Numbered from the stretch's first letter, positions 46,101-59,018 are shown. The stretch: DNA of 64,000 bases from Epiperipatus broadwayi (GCA_028023455.1 JAQFVV010012416.1:7299594-7363593), one strand, 5' to 3'. Numbers and translations: made by a program. The notes: a model not told the origin generated them from the letters alone.

Positions 46101-48090
46101 TGATTATTTAAACATACAATAGAGGACGCGGAAGTAAAAATGATTATTGTTAGGTCCTAGTGCAGAGATAAAAATTAATAATTACATTTAATATTTTTTA
46201 ATGTAAAAAATTCTACAATGGCTGTTTAAATGATGCATTGTTAAATCATTAATATATGATCTCTTAATCTGGCAGCTTTAATCTAGAGAGCCTAGAAAAC
46301 CAATAATGTCAAGAATATGCAATATTTCAAGTTTTTAAAAAGAAATAAATAAAAATAACTTACAAATAAAAGTAAAACAATGAATTTTCTCAAATTAAAT
46401 GCAAAAAAAAAAAATATTTGCATTCTACATTTTATCATAAATCATCTCCACCCCAAAATCTAACAGCTAAATAAAATTCAGGCTGCCATTAAACAGCCAC
46501 ACGTTTTCAAACATTCACAAAAAAACAATCTGGGAAAGCTGTTGGTATATTTTAAAATGCTATTCATCTTCCAGTTGAGTTTGTTTAAAAATTCTCTTCT
46601 TTAGATTTCAAACTGAGTAGGACTACAAATGTCTGCTAGCCATATCAAGTGGTCATTCATCAGACACTGAGCATCTGTTCTCAGGGTAACAGCTGTTTAG
46701 CTGACCACTAGTGACTCACAGCATAAAATATTTTAAAATGTGACTAAAGGGTGGTCCTAGCATTAGTGTCCATCAGCTTTAACTTTCTTTCAAACTGTGC
46801 CCCTTTAAATCATTGAAATGTTTTCGTTATGAAAAACTTAAATTATTATTAGAATACCAGCGTGGCAAGTTTGGTCTGGGAGGAGGGGAGGGGGGATGCA
46901 ACCAGTTAAATATTACATCTATAAAATTGAGCATTTACAATTTTAAGTAGGTATTTTTTTAAAAAAAGTATAAAAGATATTCTTAAAAGAATGAAAACAG
47001 AATAATAAATGAGAATTCTAACATATACTTTAAAAATAACTTGGCAACAAATTGCTTTGCTTTCTCATATTTATTGTAATCTTAATTAAGCTTCTAAAAA
47101 CTAGATTTTAACAATTAACTGTATTTAAATAGACATGTGTGTGTGTTAGTCAATATACACACACATATAAATATACCAAAATGGCTTTCTCTACTTAATG
47201 TAAATTATTTCAAATGTTGAAAAAACAAGCAGAAAAAGTTAAATATCATTTTGCCTAACATAAATCTGATTACATTAAAATAGTTGCTTTCATAATGGCT
47301 GACCCATTCAACAATTCAAGCAAGTTTAATTTGGATCCCAAATTTTAAGGTGTTTTGGATAATATAAAAAAAGTAAAAGTGTATGGACAAAAATTTAATG
47401 CTTCTCAGTGACAAAGACAATATCCAAAAACTAGTTTGAGAACTTGGGAGATAATATTATCTAGAAACTACAGATTATTCAAACTTGCAAAAGACAATAC
47501 TGGACTAAATTAAAAAATATAAATTATTGCCCTAATATATATGCATGCACATACACAAATACATGTGATTATTTTGCATATGACTATGTATCTTTAAATA
47601 GAAGACATTCCCAAGCACTGCATAAATCATGCATAGTAAGAAAACTTATGTACTTTTTTTAAATTCCCTTTCCTACTTCTCAGTGGGTTTAACCAAGGGC
47701 TTGATTGTGCTGGCCATTATTTTCATACAAAATTAGCTGCTGGACATAAATTTTTCCACACAAACTTCTATTTTTTAGTTCTATATGTTTTCGTAATAAA
47801 TGGAACCTAAACTCGAGCATATGCTTACATCTGCATAATAAAATTTAGATGGAATTCAGTTACTTAGGACAAGATGTATGACAGTAAAAGGATAAGTAAG
47901 TTGTTTTACTTCAAAGTGTTAAAATAATTGTTTTAATAAACAATACTTTGAACTGCTTTTACTTTAAAATATTCATTGTTGATCGGCATGATTCAAAATA
48001 CATGTTTTTAAATAGGCCAAGCAAATGTAGAAATATTGAATAAGTAACTACCCTCAAACCTCCAATAAAAAGTAAACAATATATTCTTAA
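46100..48090. other. AT-rich stretch, no gene seen
   Basis: Short GT/CA hairpin at 47138-47166. No coding signal. Confidence 0.4.
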
Positions 48091-48094
48091 AAAT

Positions 48095-49318
48095 TACCTT
48101 ATTACTTTGAATATAAGATGCATTTTTCCCCCAAATTTTGAATCTGTAAAAGAGGAGTGCTTTTTAAATTCAAAATGAAAATTTGTAACTTCTTATTTTC
48201 TGCAGATTTTTGCTTTATGCTATACATGTGCATAGTATTAAGATCATTGATCTGTTTATCAAAAGAAAAAAGATTTAACATTAAATGTCATATTTTTTAG
48301 ATTAATTTTGTAAACAGCTTTCTCAAATCACTACTTTTAATGTTATTTTGCTAATTTTACTGTTATTTTATCAAGAAAACCATACTGAATAACTTTCAGA
48401 ATTTTTTTACAACTAATATATCAATATAACAATGAGATAAGAACCTACCATAATTCTGATTGTTTGTTTCTTGTTCTCTACATAAGGGAGCACTGCTCAA
48501 TGATTTTGACCATTCCAATATTTTCACTTTTAAAGTAAAAATGTATGTTTTAGAATCTTTTTTTTAACACATTTATATTTTTTTTCTGAAAATATTTGTG
48601 AAAATATAAATTATTTTAGAAGAATGATTCACATTTTAATTTTAAAAAATTACTTTTACATGAAAATAAAATGAGAAAGAAATCAACGTGGTGCAATCTG
48701 CAATTGGATGACAAAAATGTTTTATGTTGACTGCTATAGATTTTTTTTGTCAATTATAAAGAGAAATTTATTTTTAAAAAACTTTTGTTTACTTTAATAA
48801 TCTGACAAATTATTAATTTGCATTTTAGAAAAGATTTTTAATCAAAAGAAAAAAAATTACTGGTGACATTCAATGTCAATAATACATTTTAAAAACTTTT
48901 ATTTATTTTTTTAAAAAAACATTATTGTTGCTTACATTAAAAAAAAGACTTTGTAATGCTAACAATATACATATCATTTTGAGTGTATTTTGAAGTCTTG
49001 TAAAGAGATACGTGAAAAAATTATCAAAAAAGAGCTTTCTTAAAATGTTGCATTGCTAACGATTTAAATGGCCTGAAGATGATATACCCTGAGCATTCAA
49101 GTTCTGAAAGTGAAGATGTAGAAAATGAAAGGATATCTGAAGAAGATTCATAATAAATTGGATGAGCTTATAGTGTTTATATTAGTTCCTATTTAAGTAA
49201 ATAAAAATGTTTTTTACTTTTCAATAAAATCATTTAACTTTTTCCCCCCAATTTTCCGAGCTTAAAATCCTACTGCATATTAAATTAAAGAGTGTCTTAT
49301 ATTCAAAGTAATATGGTA
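48095..49318. mobile_element. pogo/Tigger-like element with TA duplication
   Basis: Ends are CCTTATTACTTTGAATATAA (48097 onward) and, inverted, CCATATTACTTTGAATATAA (ending 49316), with GATGC/GACAC following. TA flanks each end (48095-48096 and 49317-49318). Poly-C/T blocks (TTTTTCCCCCAAATTTT; TTTTTCCCCCCAATTTT) lie just inside both ends. Near the right end the plus strand encodes PEHSSSESEDVENERISEEDS and a stop (quoted as PEHSSSESED and VENERISEEDS; about 49087-49153), an acidic tail like that at the C-terminus of Tigger-type transposases. The rest of the transposase is not recognisable. Tc1/mariner superfamily by TA duplication; lineage by terminal motif from memory. Confidence 0.75.
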
Positions 49319-49324
49319 TATTTA

Positions 49325-50825
49325 TTTCAATAAAAATGAACATATCTCTGATAACAACCTTTTTTATATATTTTTATTATTGCTTAGGGATTTATTAAAA
49401 TCCATAAAACTTATTTTTTTAGCAAATAACATATATGTCAGACATAACCAAGATGTTGCCCATGGTCAACTGTTTGCCTGCAAGGGCTCTAACAGTAGCC
49501 ATGAATCTCTCATGAACATTGACAAATTATAGTGATAAATTCAGAGCTGATTAGAATATAAATAATAATAAAAAATATGAAAAATAAAAATTCAAAATAA
49601 TTCGGGCTTATATTTTCTAATTAGCAATTCTTGGCTTTAACTTACAATAACGTGAAAACCATACACACTGCACATGTATTTTGCAGCAATCGATTCAGCA
49701 TCCATTTTGCTTTTAGACAATATAATTTTCACTTTTCTACAATAAAAAATAAAGATTTTATGATGATTTTTCTAAATAGTACTTTTTTTTTCATTTTTGT
49801 TATTCTTACTGAGAATTTTATAGTAGCGAATAATGGTTAATCAATGGATTCAAGCATTATTTGTGATTTGGGCTGACAAACTAAGGTTCTCATAATTTTT
49901 GCTAATGATTTCTTAAAAATAATAGTAATTATAATGTCTAGAAGAAGAAAAAATTAACAAGCCATCTTTGCTCATAAATATAGATGATCTTCCTGATGAA
50001 ATAGACTTTTGGTAATTGAACCTTATTACTAGATTTTTAGTCACTCCTAAGCATTTTATTAGTTATTATTTTATAGAAAAATAGATGGAAAAAATCATTT
50101 ATGATATTCCTTTTATATGTTTTCTTGTCTAAATTTTAACAATTAAAAAAGCCAAATATTAAAAGTAAAAATTGCAATAAAATTTAGCCCACTTAGATAT
50201 ATATGTGTGACCACAATTATATATGTAAATATGGCCATTGTGATGTAAATTTTAGAGCTGTGTATCAGATACATAGAGAAATATAGTTGATAAAACTATT
50301 AAGAAATTTATCAATTACAGTTAACATTTAATAATGTCATTTAAAATTGGTAAAGAGATTTCAAATGGTGGTTCTGCAGCAGATAGCTATTAAGAACTGG
50401 GTTCAAATTATTGATCTGTGCAGACAGCCATAATGTCCATGTGTACCATATAGTTTTTCATAGATAAAAATACAACTTCTGATATTAGGTTACTCGTGTT
50501 GTGCTCTTAGTAGTTTCATAATATTCCAAAAAGAAAGTACTATGTTGCCTGCCTAGAAAAAGGCATGGACGTTTTATTTATTGACTAGAGTGCTGATTAG
50601 ACACAACTCGGTATTCAGGGAGACTGCTTTATTGTTTATTCCCTGAAATAGATAGTGTACTCTACAAACTTCACCTCATTTATCTTTATTCAGGAATGTT
50701 ATCTGATATGCTTTGACTTTGTGATTAGATGAGATGTCATGAATAGTTCTAATGGATAAGTTACATCAACATTTTTAATTTCTTGAATTTTTTTTTTAAT
50801 TTAGGGACCAGATCATAATTATTTC
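49325..50825. other. AT-rich stretch, no gene seen
   Basis: A B-box-like GGGTTCAAATTAT at 50400 suggests a decayed SINE. The 69-codon frame at 49631-49840 has no recognisable motif. Confidence 0.35.
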
Positions 50826-50832
50826 TAGGTAA

Positions 50833-50973
50833 TTTAATAATTGTAATTTTTTTTTTGTAAGTGTCATAGCATCGGCCGGGACGCGAATCCGTAACCCGGG
50901 CAACTGTCTGCTAGTGCAAGGCAGTCGCGCTGACCTCTCGACCACCAATGCAAGACTTTAATAATTGTAATTT
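50833..50973 (-). repeat. tRNA-derived SINE (family 1) with 17-bp target duplication
   Basis: TTTAATAATTGTAATTT occurs on both sides (50833-50849 and 50957-50973). Between them, on the minus strand, the SINE runs GTCTTGCATTGGTGGTCGAG, arm-like GACTGCCTTGCACTAGCAG, GATTCGCGTCCCGGCCGATG, CTATGACACTTAC and a poly-A tail of about 9. A perfect long duplication plus poly-A shows LINE-mediated insertion, and its perfection suggests this is the youngest copy here. Confidence 0.9.
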
Positions 50974-51289
50974 AATAAATATTTTATAACGCGCGACATA
51001 GACAAATTGTATTACTAAAGGAAGCTGAGATAATTTAATAGTAGTCATAGTAAAATATCTTGGACAGTTCGTAACTTATAGAAAAAAAAATCATCAGTTC
51101 GTAAGTATCTTCTAAAAATGTCACTAATATTTGTGAGCACCTAAAAAGTCCTTACCAAAAAAAAAAAACAGGACTTCGAACCATTTTTTTTTTTTGTTCC
51201 TGCAAAAAATATTTTTCCTTTCCGATTCAAAACCCTGAAAAAAAACGTAGCAGCCCTCCTGTACACTTTCACCAAAAAAGTAACTGCAA

Positions 51290-51313
51290 TGCCTAAAACT
51301 GTGGCCACCCCTG
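51290..51313 (-). repeat. Possible single hAT terminus
   Basis: The minus strand begins CAGGGGTGGCCACAGTTTTA, a hAT-type terminal motif. The partner end was not found between 50980 and 51290. Confidence 0.3.
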
Positions 51314-51319
51314 ATATAT

Positions 51320-52335
51320 ATATTTAAATGTACATGGTCACTTACCTTACAAAATTAATTTGTAATTTTATGCATAACTTGATTCACCTATAATTGGAAA
51401 GAAAAAATAATGCACTTTTATTGTTATTTAAAGCATGTATTCATTAGCTGATTATACTTTTATAACATATTGAAAAACATTTTAATAATGCTTATTTTAA
51501 ATATCATACTTTGAATAGTTTAAATGTAAATAAATGTCCTGTAATTATTAATTTTGGAATTAATAAAATTTATTTTACCAGAATTAATGCAAGAAGAATA
51601 TATATATATTTTGTAATCTTAAATTATTATTCAATTTTGAGTGATAGAAGAGAAAAATAATTTGCTGCAAATGGATCTTTTTCCCTTTTTTAAAAACTGT
51701 TTAATTGAATTAGTATTCAACTTTGAATGATAAGATGAATGTTTTGGAAAGTTTATATAAATTTTATATACCTCAGATATTTTTCATCTAAGTCAAGATT
51801 TACATATGTTGAGTTTTCACAAGAGTGAATTGTTGGTGTCTGTGTGTGTATATATATAGCCACCTGCTAGGCCCTATAACCTAATTTAAAATTCAAACCA
51901 GCTAAATTTTTAAAAATGTTCTCAGGTTTTAATTACGCTTTGGATTTTTCTTTCAGATAGATTATCTATAATAACGCATTTTAACCAACTGATATTGGTC
52001 AGTAAATGGATATCAATTTTTGGATAGCGCGGTTAAAACGAAGATGAAAGACAACTCAAATTTTCATGAGCTGGCAATTACTAAGCCAAGTAATATCTTT
52101 TTCTTTGCTGGCTCCCTTCTATAAAGAATGATATGATTTCAAAAATATGAAACCCTACATATACGATTAAAAAAAAAACATACACTTCAAAAACAGGTTA
52201 AAAGTGAATTGAGATTTGAAATAGATAAAGCTAGAAGAAAATTTCTAAAAATAAAAAAAAAAGAAATACGAGGTTTAAGAACAGAGCAATAATTGAAGAT
52301 AAAAGTGGTCCAATTTTTAATAAATAAATAAAAAT
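51320..52335. other. AT-rich stretch, no gene seen
   Basis: TTGGTCAGTAAATGGATATC (51994 onward) resembles other scraps in the window; no coding signal. Confidence 0.35.
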
Positions 52336-52337
52336 GT

Positions 52338-52487
<150 letters not shown>

Positions 52488-52689
52488 AAAAATAGAAGTT
52501 AAAAACAATATACCTGCATCTGTATTGGGTAGTAATGAATGAAGTAGTTTTGAAAAATAAAATGAAAATTGGACAAGCAGTTTTTATTACACTTTTTGGC
52601 AAACTGATATGGGCTTCAGTTACACTGACAATTGTAGTACAAATTAAAAGAATTAGTTTAATGTTCATAATGTAATCCATAATTCAGGA

Positions 52690-54000
52690 AAATGAAAAGA
52701 TTGTCTGAAGAATATTTATTTTAGAGACTATAATAAGATATAAATCATTCCAGTTGTCCAATTCTCCTGCTTCTGATGCTGAAGCATTCACACCTAAACT
52801 CCATGGCTTTTGAAATGGTTGCTTAATCATTAATATTCTTCTTGTAAAGCATGTAATGGATTGTTCTGATTCACAGTGCAATAATTTATCCTGCTGTGAT
52901 TTGTTTTTAGGTTGTAAATTCTTTATCTACTGGTTCCTTTCAGTAATCCCTGATTTCTAACCATGGATAATTTTAACAAATTTCATTTTCTTATTTTTTG
53001 TAAATGCAGTCAAGACTGATAAAGATGTCAATGTTGAACATTAAACAATTCAGCTATTTGAACATCTAATTAAAAAAGGATAATATGGATATTTTAAAAA
53101 TCAGATACAAGCTTAACATATCTTTTCAAAGCTTATGAAAGTGAATCGTTTACAATCAAATATGTCAATCTTCATAAAAACCAAATCTTAGGTTAGTATT
53201 TATTTGCACTTCGGTGCTATGTAATTTCTAAAACATTTTGATGTTTCCAGCTATTTTCGTCATTCTGTCCAAACCTTGCATATATATCATGAATTCCTGT
53301 CCGATTATCTAAGGATTCTGAAGTAGTTTTTTTAAAAAAATTTCTAATTATAATATTTTTATTTAAAACAAACATTTTTAGTAGTTTTCTTACCATTATC
53401 TCTTTTAACAAAATCTTTAATGTTTTTATGTAATAACTATTTCTTTTATAAAATAAAAATTAAAATATTCAGAAATTTAGTTTTACTATATAAATTGATT
53501 TCTTTATATTAAAACCATAAAATAGAAATAACAGATTTCAACTCTATATTATGTATAATTTCTTGGAAAGATTATATTTTTCCCTTCAATTCAATAGCTT
53601 ATATAAAATCAATATATATATATTTCTTAAGAATTACTAATATTGTTTTAAAAAAACAGTATAATTTTAGAATTATTTCTGAAAACAATTATTATTTTCT
53701 ACTTTATAAAGCTTCTCAATAAATGAGAAATGAACGTGGGATGAGTATTATTTTTAAAAGATCCGTAATAAATATTGATGATATAACAGCGATAACAATT
53801 AATAATAAATATTATTAATAATAATTTGCAGTAGAACATCATTTTTATTTTATTTTTACAAAAAAAAAAACAAATACAAATTTTATTATTTCAACTTTTT
53901 TCATTGAGCAATCAAAGTGTCATCGTATGAAATCTTATATGGATAAATATTTTCCAATTTGTTTTATTAAAAAATACTTCTATTTAAATTTTTAAAAATA
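52690..54000. other. AT-rich stretch, no gene seen
   Basis: Several 60-codon frames on the minus strand without family motifs. Confidence 0.4.
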
Positions 54001-54002
54001 AA

Positions 54003-54135
54003 GGGGGGGGGCTTACGGCTTTATTGCTTGGGAATTCATAAGAAATTCAAGAGCCAAAACTGTTAGAACCAGAATCGACCCTGGGAACTCCTGATACCCA
54101 AGTGAGCCTCTCTACCAATTCTGCCAAACAGTACA
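54003..54135 (-). repeat. tRNA-derived SINE (family 2)
   Basis: On the minus strand TTTGGCAGAATTGGTAGAGA fits the D-arm/A-box region and CCAGGGTCGATTCTGGTTC the T-arm/B-box. The tail TTCCCAAGCAATAAAG is shared with the copy at 23.17 kb. It ends with a 9-nt C run. Confidence 0.6.
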
Positions 54136-54271
54136 GAATATCGAATAAATATAGAATGAAATAATATACTAAAAAACATTTTAATCTCTCCATATATATA
54201 TAAAGCGTATGAATAAAGACGTTAAAAAAGTAAACAATTTTCAATATGTACTTCTGGCCCAGTCTCCATCT

Positions 54272-55018
54272 ATTGGCCTAGATCATGACTTTCCAATCTG
54301 GGGTACCTATACTTTCAGAGGATGTGGGAAATTTTTTCAGCGGGTATGGTTAACAGTAGTTAATCCGTATATTATGCTATTAGTATATTTGAAAAAATAT
54401 TACACTTTTCTTCTGCTCACTGTAATTTATATATATAAAAACGTTTTGAACGTTTAACCAAAAAAGTTTAATTAAATTTTTATTCTTGATATAATTTGCT
54501 GGGAATGCTTTTGACATTAACGGTTCGAATCATAGCACATGATTACTATGATTCAGACCGATAACGTCAAAAGCATCCCCCAGCAAATTATGTCAGGAAT
54601 AAAATTGTATTAAATGTTCAGAACATTTATTTATTTATATATATATTAGTATATCCCAAAAATAGTTATCAATATTTATGGATTATTTTATGTTTGTACT
54701 CTCTGTCAGGCACATAAGCAAAATTTCAGGTCTCTCTTTGGACATGGAAACAGTGAGATTGCATACATTTTTTTTCTTACTTCAGGATCCGCTAACTCAA
54801 AATGCCCGGTTAAGATTCAAGATAGTTAGTGAAATTGCTAAACACCTCCTTAAAACTTGCCTCTGTGACATCTACACTTCTTCTGCATGCATTTGACATA
54901 CAACATGATACACTCTCCAGCTGCTTATTTCTTATAATAACAAATACAGGGTACTGTATAATTTACTAAAAACCAAGAAGGTATGTGGACCAAAAAGGTT
55001 GGAAACCTCTGGTGTAGA
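54272..55018. mobile_element. Decayed non-autonomous hAT-like element
   Basis: Left end CATGACTTTCCAATCTGGGG and right end, inverted, CAGAGGTTTCCAACCTTTTT share TTTCCAA and position; flanking octamers GCCTAGAT and GTGTAGAT match at six of eight. A hairpin (54465-54615) and a 72-codon frame (54678-54896) lie inside. That frame contains DPLTQNARLRFKIVSEIAKH, which I cannot assign. Confidence 0.5.
54465..54615. repeat. Hairpin element, arms about 65 bp
   Basis: ATAATTTGCTGGGAATGCTT and TTGACATTAACGGTTCGAATC pair with the inverse GATAACGTCAAAAGCATCC and CCCAGCAAATTATGTC; loop about 15 bp (ATAGCACATGATTACTAT). Likely a small MITE nested in the hAT-like element. Confidence 0.7.
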
Positions 55019-55561
55019 TTCTTGTCCTTGCATAACTTCACCATCACAATTCAGTATTTATCTGTAGCAAACTATTACTTTCCAATTTTAAAGTGTGATA
55101 TTTTCTGAATGCATTCATTTGAGATATTATATTAGCTAAATACAATAATGATTATAAGTAATCATTTTTATTAAGATACAGATTCTTATATAATTTTTTA
55201 GTGTATCTACTTATCACATGTGAGTAAAGACAGATGAGTTAAATGAATAGTACTTGTGAAATTAACTGAAAAGAGACTCTTTGATTCCTCTTTTGGATGC
55301 CTTAAAGGAACTGAGTAGGGCAAATTCCTAATGTCCACTCCATACGTTCTTGGCATTGCAGCTGTTATTACTATGGGATTATTCCTATATTATACAAACA
55401 TCGATGGGCTGCTCACCAACATGCGTTAGACAGTGTGGTGAGTTTATTGGCTTTTCACCTCTGAGTTTAAGATCAAGAAACACCATGGTCTTTCTTCTCA
55501 CTTGCCTATTAAGGCAGAATGAATGAATATGTAAATGATATTTTTCCAATAGATATATGCA

Positions 55562-56603
55562 ATGATGACAGACAAAAATAAATCATGGCCCTTATTCCCA
55601 GGAGGCTGTAAAGTCACCGACCAAGGCAGCGATTGGTGGCTGAAGGCAGAGGGTGCTAAGAATCCCCTGATTGTGGATACAGGCTGCCATTTGATTACGA
55701 CTTTTTATATATGTACTTACAACTGCAGATCACTTTCAAGTGAAGGAAGACTGCAAGAATTAGAAGAAGTGTCTTATATTAAATGGGAAATAATTGGACT
55801 TTGTGAAGTTAGAAGAAAAGGTGAAAAGACAATTGATTTAAAAAGTGGACATGTACTCTACTATAAAGGCACAAATATTGGAAATACAAGTGGAGTAGGA
55901 TTCATTAAAAATAAAATGTGGAAGAACTACATTATGGAGATTGATGGTGTATCACACAGAATGACAAGATTAGTTGTACACCTTAATGGCAGATACCAAA
56001 TGCAGATGATTCAGGTTTATGCCCCAACAAGTTCTCATAGTGATGAAGTAGTAGAAGATTTTTATATGGACGTACAAAAGACTTTTGATCACAGTAAACA
56101 TTTTAAAACTGTTATGGGAGACTTTAATGCTAGAATTGGTATACAAATGAAAAATAAGTGCTGTAAATAATTTTGGTTATGGCTATAGAAATGAGAGAGG
56201 ACATAGACTTGTGGAGATTGCAGAAAAAGAAAACATTTATATTATGAATTCTTTTTTTTTTTTTTGAGAAAAATGTTAAAAGGAAATGGACATGGAAGCT
56301 AAGCATTCAAATGAAGATACAGCAGAATTGGATTATATTTTTACTAACAGAAAATACATATTTCAAAATTGTAATGTTCTTTATAAATTTAACACAGGAA
56401 GTGATCATCAATTAGTAAGATGTAAGATATGTATTAATGCAAAACTAGAGAGACAAAAATTATTAAGAAAAATAATATTTACAGTTGATATTCCGAATCT
56501 TCAGAAACACTCTAATGAATTTAAATTAGAACTTACAAATTGGTTTCAAGTATTAGTAGATTCTGAACATGATTCAGATTTGAATGAAAGTAATAAGAAC
56601 TGA
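55562..56603 (+). pseudogene. RTE endonuclease (APE-type) part
   Basis: Apurinic-type endonucleases of LINEs nick target DNA. Here the order is TYNCRSLSS (metal-binding Asn), IIGLCEVRRKG (catalytic Glu), IQVYAPTSSHS, VMGDFNARIG (Asp/Asn pair), a stop at 56168, RGHRLVEIAEKENIYIMNS in the next frame, a poly-T slippage region at 56258, KRKWTW, then AELDYIF and TGSDHQLVRC with the SDH catalytic triad end (frame 56286-56603). All active-site residues remain visible but the frame is broken at least twice. An N-terminal extension before TYNC (about 50 residues, GC-richer) has no recognisable motif. Confidence 0.85.
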
Positions 56604-57824
56604 TACACTTTTAAAAACTGCAACAAAGATAACTGATAGAAAAAAAGCAGCAATTGGCCAATAAAATTTCTACTGAGACTAGGGAATTTATGAAGAAAAA
56701 AGGGAATATGAAGATATACAAAAATGGTGCATTAAAAACATTAAAAAGGATTGAATGCCTTGAATTCTGTAAAATGATGTGGAAAAGAGTTGAAAATGAT
56801 ATAAGAAAGTATAACTGTGAACTAGCAAAGAAAACTGTAGAAGAGAATAAAAGTCTCAAGAGTGTAAAACAACATTTTAGTATTGGTATGAAATTTATAT
56901 CTGCAATAAGGAAAAAAGATGGAACTATTACTAAAAAGAGAAATGACATTATGAAATGGGTAGAAGACTTCTATCAAAAATTATATAGTAATAAAGAACA
57001 AGTACCTCCTAAATCTATTATATCTTCCGAATTGCCCAGACTTTTAAATGAAGAAGTGAGACATGCAATTAAATTTATGAAGAAAGAAAAGGTTCCAGGT
57101 AATGATGGAATTATAATTGATATATTAAAAGAAGCAGGTGAAGAAATAGAAATTTTTTTTAGCAAAATTATATACCAAATGTCTAAATAATAAAGAAGTA
57201 CCAGATGATTGGAAAAATGCAGTATTAATATTAATATTTAAAAAAGGTGATAAAGAAGATATTAGAAATTACAGACCTATCAGCCTTTTATCAGTTTTAT
57301 ACAAATTTTTTACCAAGATAATTACAACTTGTCTACAGAGAACATTGGATTTCCACCAACCAAGGGAACAAGCTGGATTTAAAAATGGTTTTAATATAGT
57401 AGATCATATCCAGGTATTGAGAGAAGTTATAGAAAGGACAAATGAATATAAGTTCCCATTATGCTTTGGATTTATAGATTATGAAAAGGCATTTGATTCT
57501 ATAAACATTTCTTCAGTGATTAAAATTGTCATATTTTAAAAAAATATTTATAAAAATACAACCGCAACAATTAGATTACATAATGATACTAGGAAAGTCA
57601 ACATTGAGAAGGGTGTAAGACAAGGTGACTCCATATCTCCAAAACTTTTTACAGCAATGCTGCAAGAAGTATTTTGTGGATTAAGATGGGAATCTAAAGG
57701 AGTGAAAGTAAATGGAGATTATTTAAGTCATTTAGATTTTCAGATAATGTAGTTGTTTTTGTAAATAATGCTTTAGAGCTGCAGGAGTTATCAGATGAAA
57801 GTAGGAAAGTAGGACTAAAGATAA
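56604..57824 (+). pseudogene. RTE reverse transcriptase part
   Basis: The frame 56654-57190 covers the linker and first fingers motif, with VPGNDGIIIDILKEAG ('.PG.D.I....LK..G'). After a frameshift come VPDDWKNAV, IFKKGDKEDIRNYRPISLL, the AGFKNGF block, FIDYEKAFDSI (motif A with catalytic Asp, about 57468-57500), and in another frame GVRQGDSISPKLF (motif B, about 57610-57648). Motif C, normally FADD, reads FSDN (57737-57748), losing the second catalytic aspartate. Frames change at least three times and stops occur near 57190, 57537 and 57750. Confidence 0.85.
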
Positions 57825-58460
57825 ATGTTAAAAAAGACTAAGGTAATGTTCAATGGATTTTCTCAAAATATGAAAATAACGATTGATTATGATGAGTTAG
57901 AAGAAGTTAATAGCTACAAATATCTTGGTCAGATTATTAATACAGATGGAAACATAATGGATGAAATTAATCATAGAATTAAACTTGGTTGGAGTGCTTT
58001 TGGTAGAAATAATTTAATACTAAAAGGAAATATACCTATGTGTTTGAAAAGAAAGGTTATTAATAAATGTGTTTACGGATCTGAGACTTGGACACTTAAT
58101 CGAAGAGCAATATAGAGATTTCAGACTACACAAAGAAGTATGGAGAGATGCATGTTATGAGCGACAAGAAGAGATAGAAAATGCAATATATGGGTAAGAG
58201 AACAAACCGGTGTTATTGACCTCATTGAAAAAATTAAAAGAATGACGTGAACTTGGGCTGGACATACTGCTAGAAGAGATGATAATATATGGACAATTGA
58301 AATCTTAAACTGAATTCCAAGAGATTGTAAAAAACCCAGAAGAGACCAAGATGATTGAATGAAATAAGAAAGTGTGCAAGGATGATGTGGAGAAGAGAAG
58401 CTAAAGATAGGTAGGAGAAGATGGATTGAACTTGGAGAGACCTTCATCCTGCAGTGGATT
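57825..58460 (+). pseudogene. RTE C-terminal domain
   Basis: An open stretch (57825-58115) has EVNSYKYLGQIINTDGN, INHRIKLGWSAFGRNN, CLKRKVINKCVYGSETWTLN. After a stop at 58113 the sequence continues with FQTTQRSMERCM, RDRKCNIWVREQTGVIDLIE, TWAGHTARRDDN, PRDCKK and RRWIEL, with stops and a frameshift, and ends ILQWIDN. Degenerate copies of this part on the minus strand lie at 41.89-42.25 and 63.09-63.60 kb. Confidence 0.85.
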
Positions 58461-59018
58461 GATAATAGTTGATGATGATGATATTAATCTTTATTTATAT
58501 TTAAAGATATATCTTATTAAAAATTTAAATAATAATCTATAGCTGAATAAAATGAACATTTATAATTATTAATGTACTTTCTAAGAAGTACAACCAGGAT
58601 ATGTCACACTCGGAAATTGAAATGTAGATAATATAAATTTATTTGCTATTATAACAGAAACTTTTTTATTCTTTGGAAAATATTGTTTCCATATACTTTT
58701 TTTAAAATATATAAAAAACAAACCATTCATTTTAACTCTTTTTTAAACTTGTTTTTCATTGAACTAGATTCTGTAAATATTTTTTTTTTATATATGAACA
58801 AAATATGTGACATATTTCCACATACACTAATATTTCAAATATTTATTAAATTAATTAATATTTATAAAAATATATCTTAAAAATAAAAATCTGTGTTTTA
58901 GTATTATGTGTTTTAATTAGAGGGATTTGAAAACAGACTTTCAAGCTCCTCCCTTCAATTATCCATTCTCTATAATCGATGTACATGACCACATACATGT
59001 GAAAAAGATAAATAATCT

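Larger units (their letters stand above)
55558..58490 (+). mobile_element. RTE-type LINE, nearly full length, degenerate
   Basis: Endonuclease, reverse transcriptase and a C-terminal domain occur in order on the plus strand in several frames. The C-terminal part ('YLG..I..DG....EI..RI..G..AF', 'YGSETWTL', 'RR') is the RTE/BovB pattern. It ends with GTTGATGATGATGATAT, a short trinucleotide tail typical of RTEs, and has no poly-A. The 5' boundary is uncertain: GC-richer sequence from about 55290 may be its 5' UTR. Target duplications were not identified. The element is inactive. Confidence 0.85.

Noticed and set aside
54003-54135. Possible tRNA gene on the minus strand
   Set aside because: The T-arm and D-arm resemble a tRNA but the anticodon arm and acceptor stem do not pair, and the tail is shared with 23.17 kb.
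54678-54896. 72-codon frame with DPLTQNARLRFKIVSEIAKH
   Set aside because: Looks protein-like but I cannot place it in a family; it lies inside a decayed hAT-like element, so not called as a gene.
56611-56949. Minus-strand 112-codon hydrophobic frame
   Set aside because: Complement of the RTE reverse transcriptase region; the plus strand carries the recognisable motifs.
58121-58447. Minus-strand 108-codon frame, and the similar plus-strand frame at 41915-42133
   Set aside because: Both are the complement of the RTE C-terminal tail, open by chance in the same relative frame.
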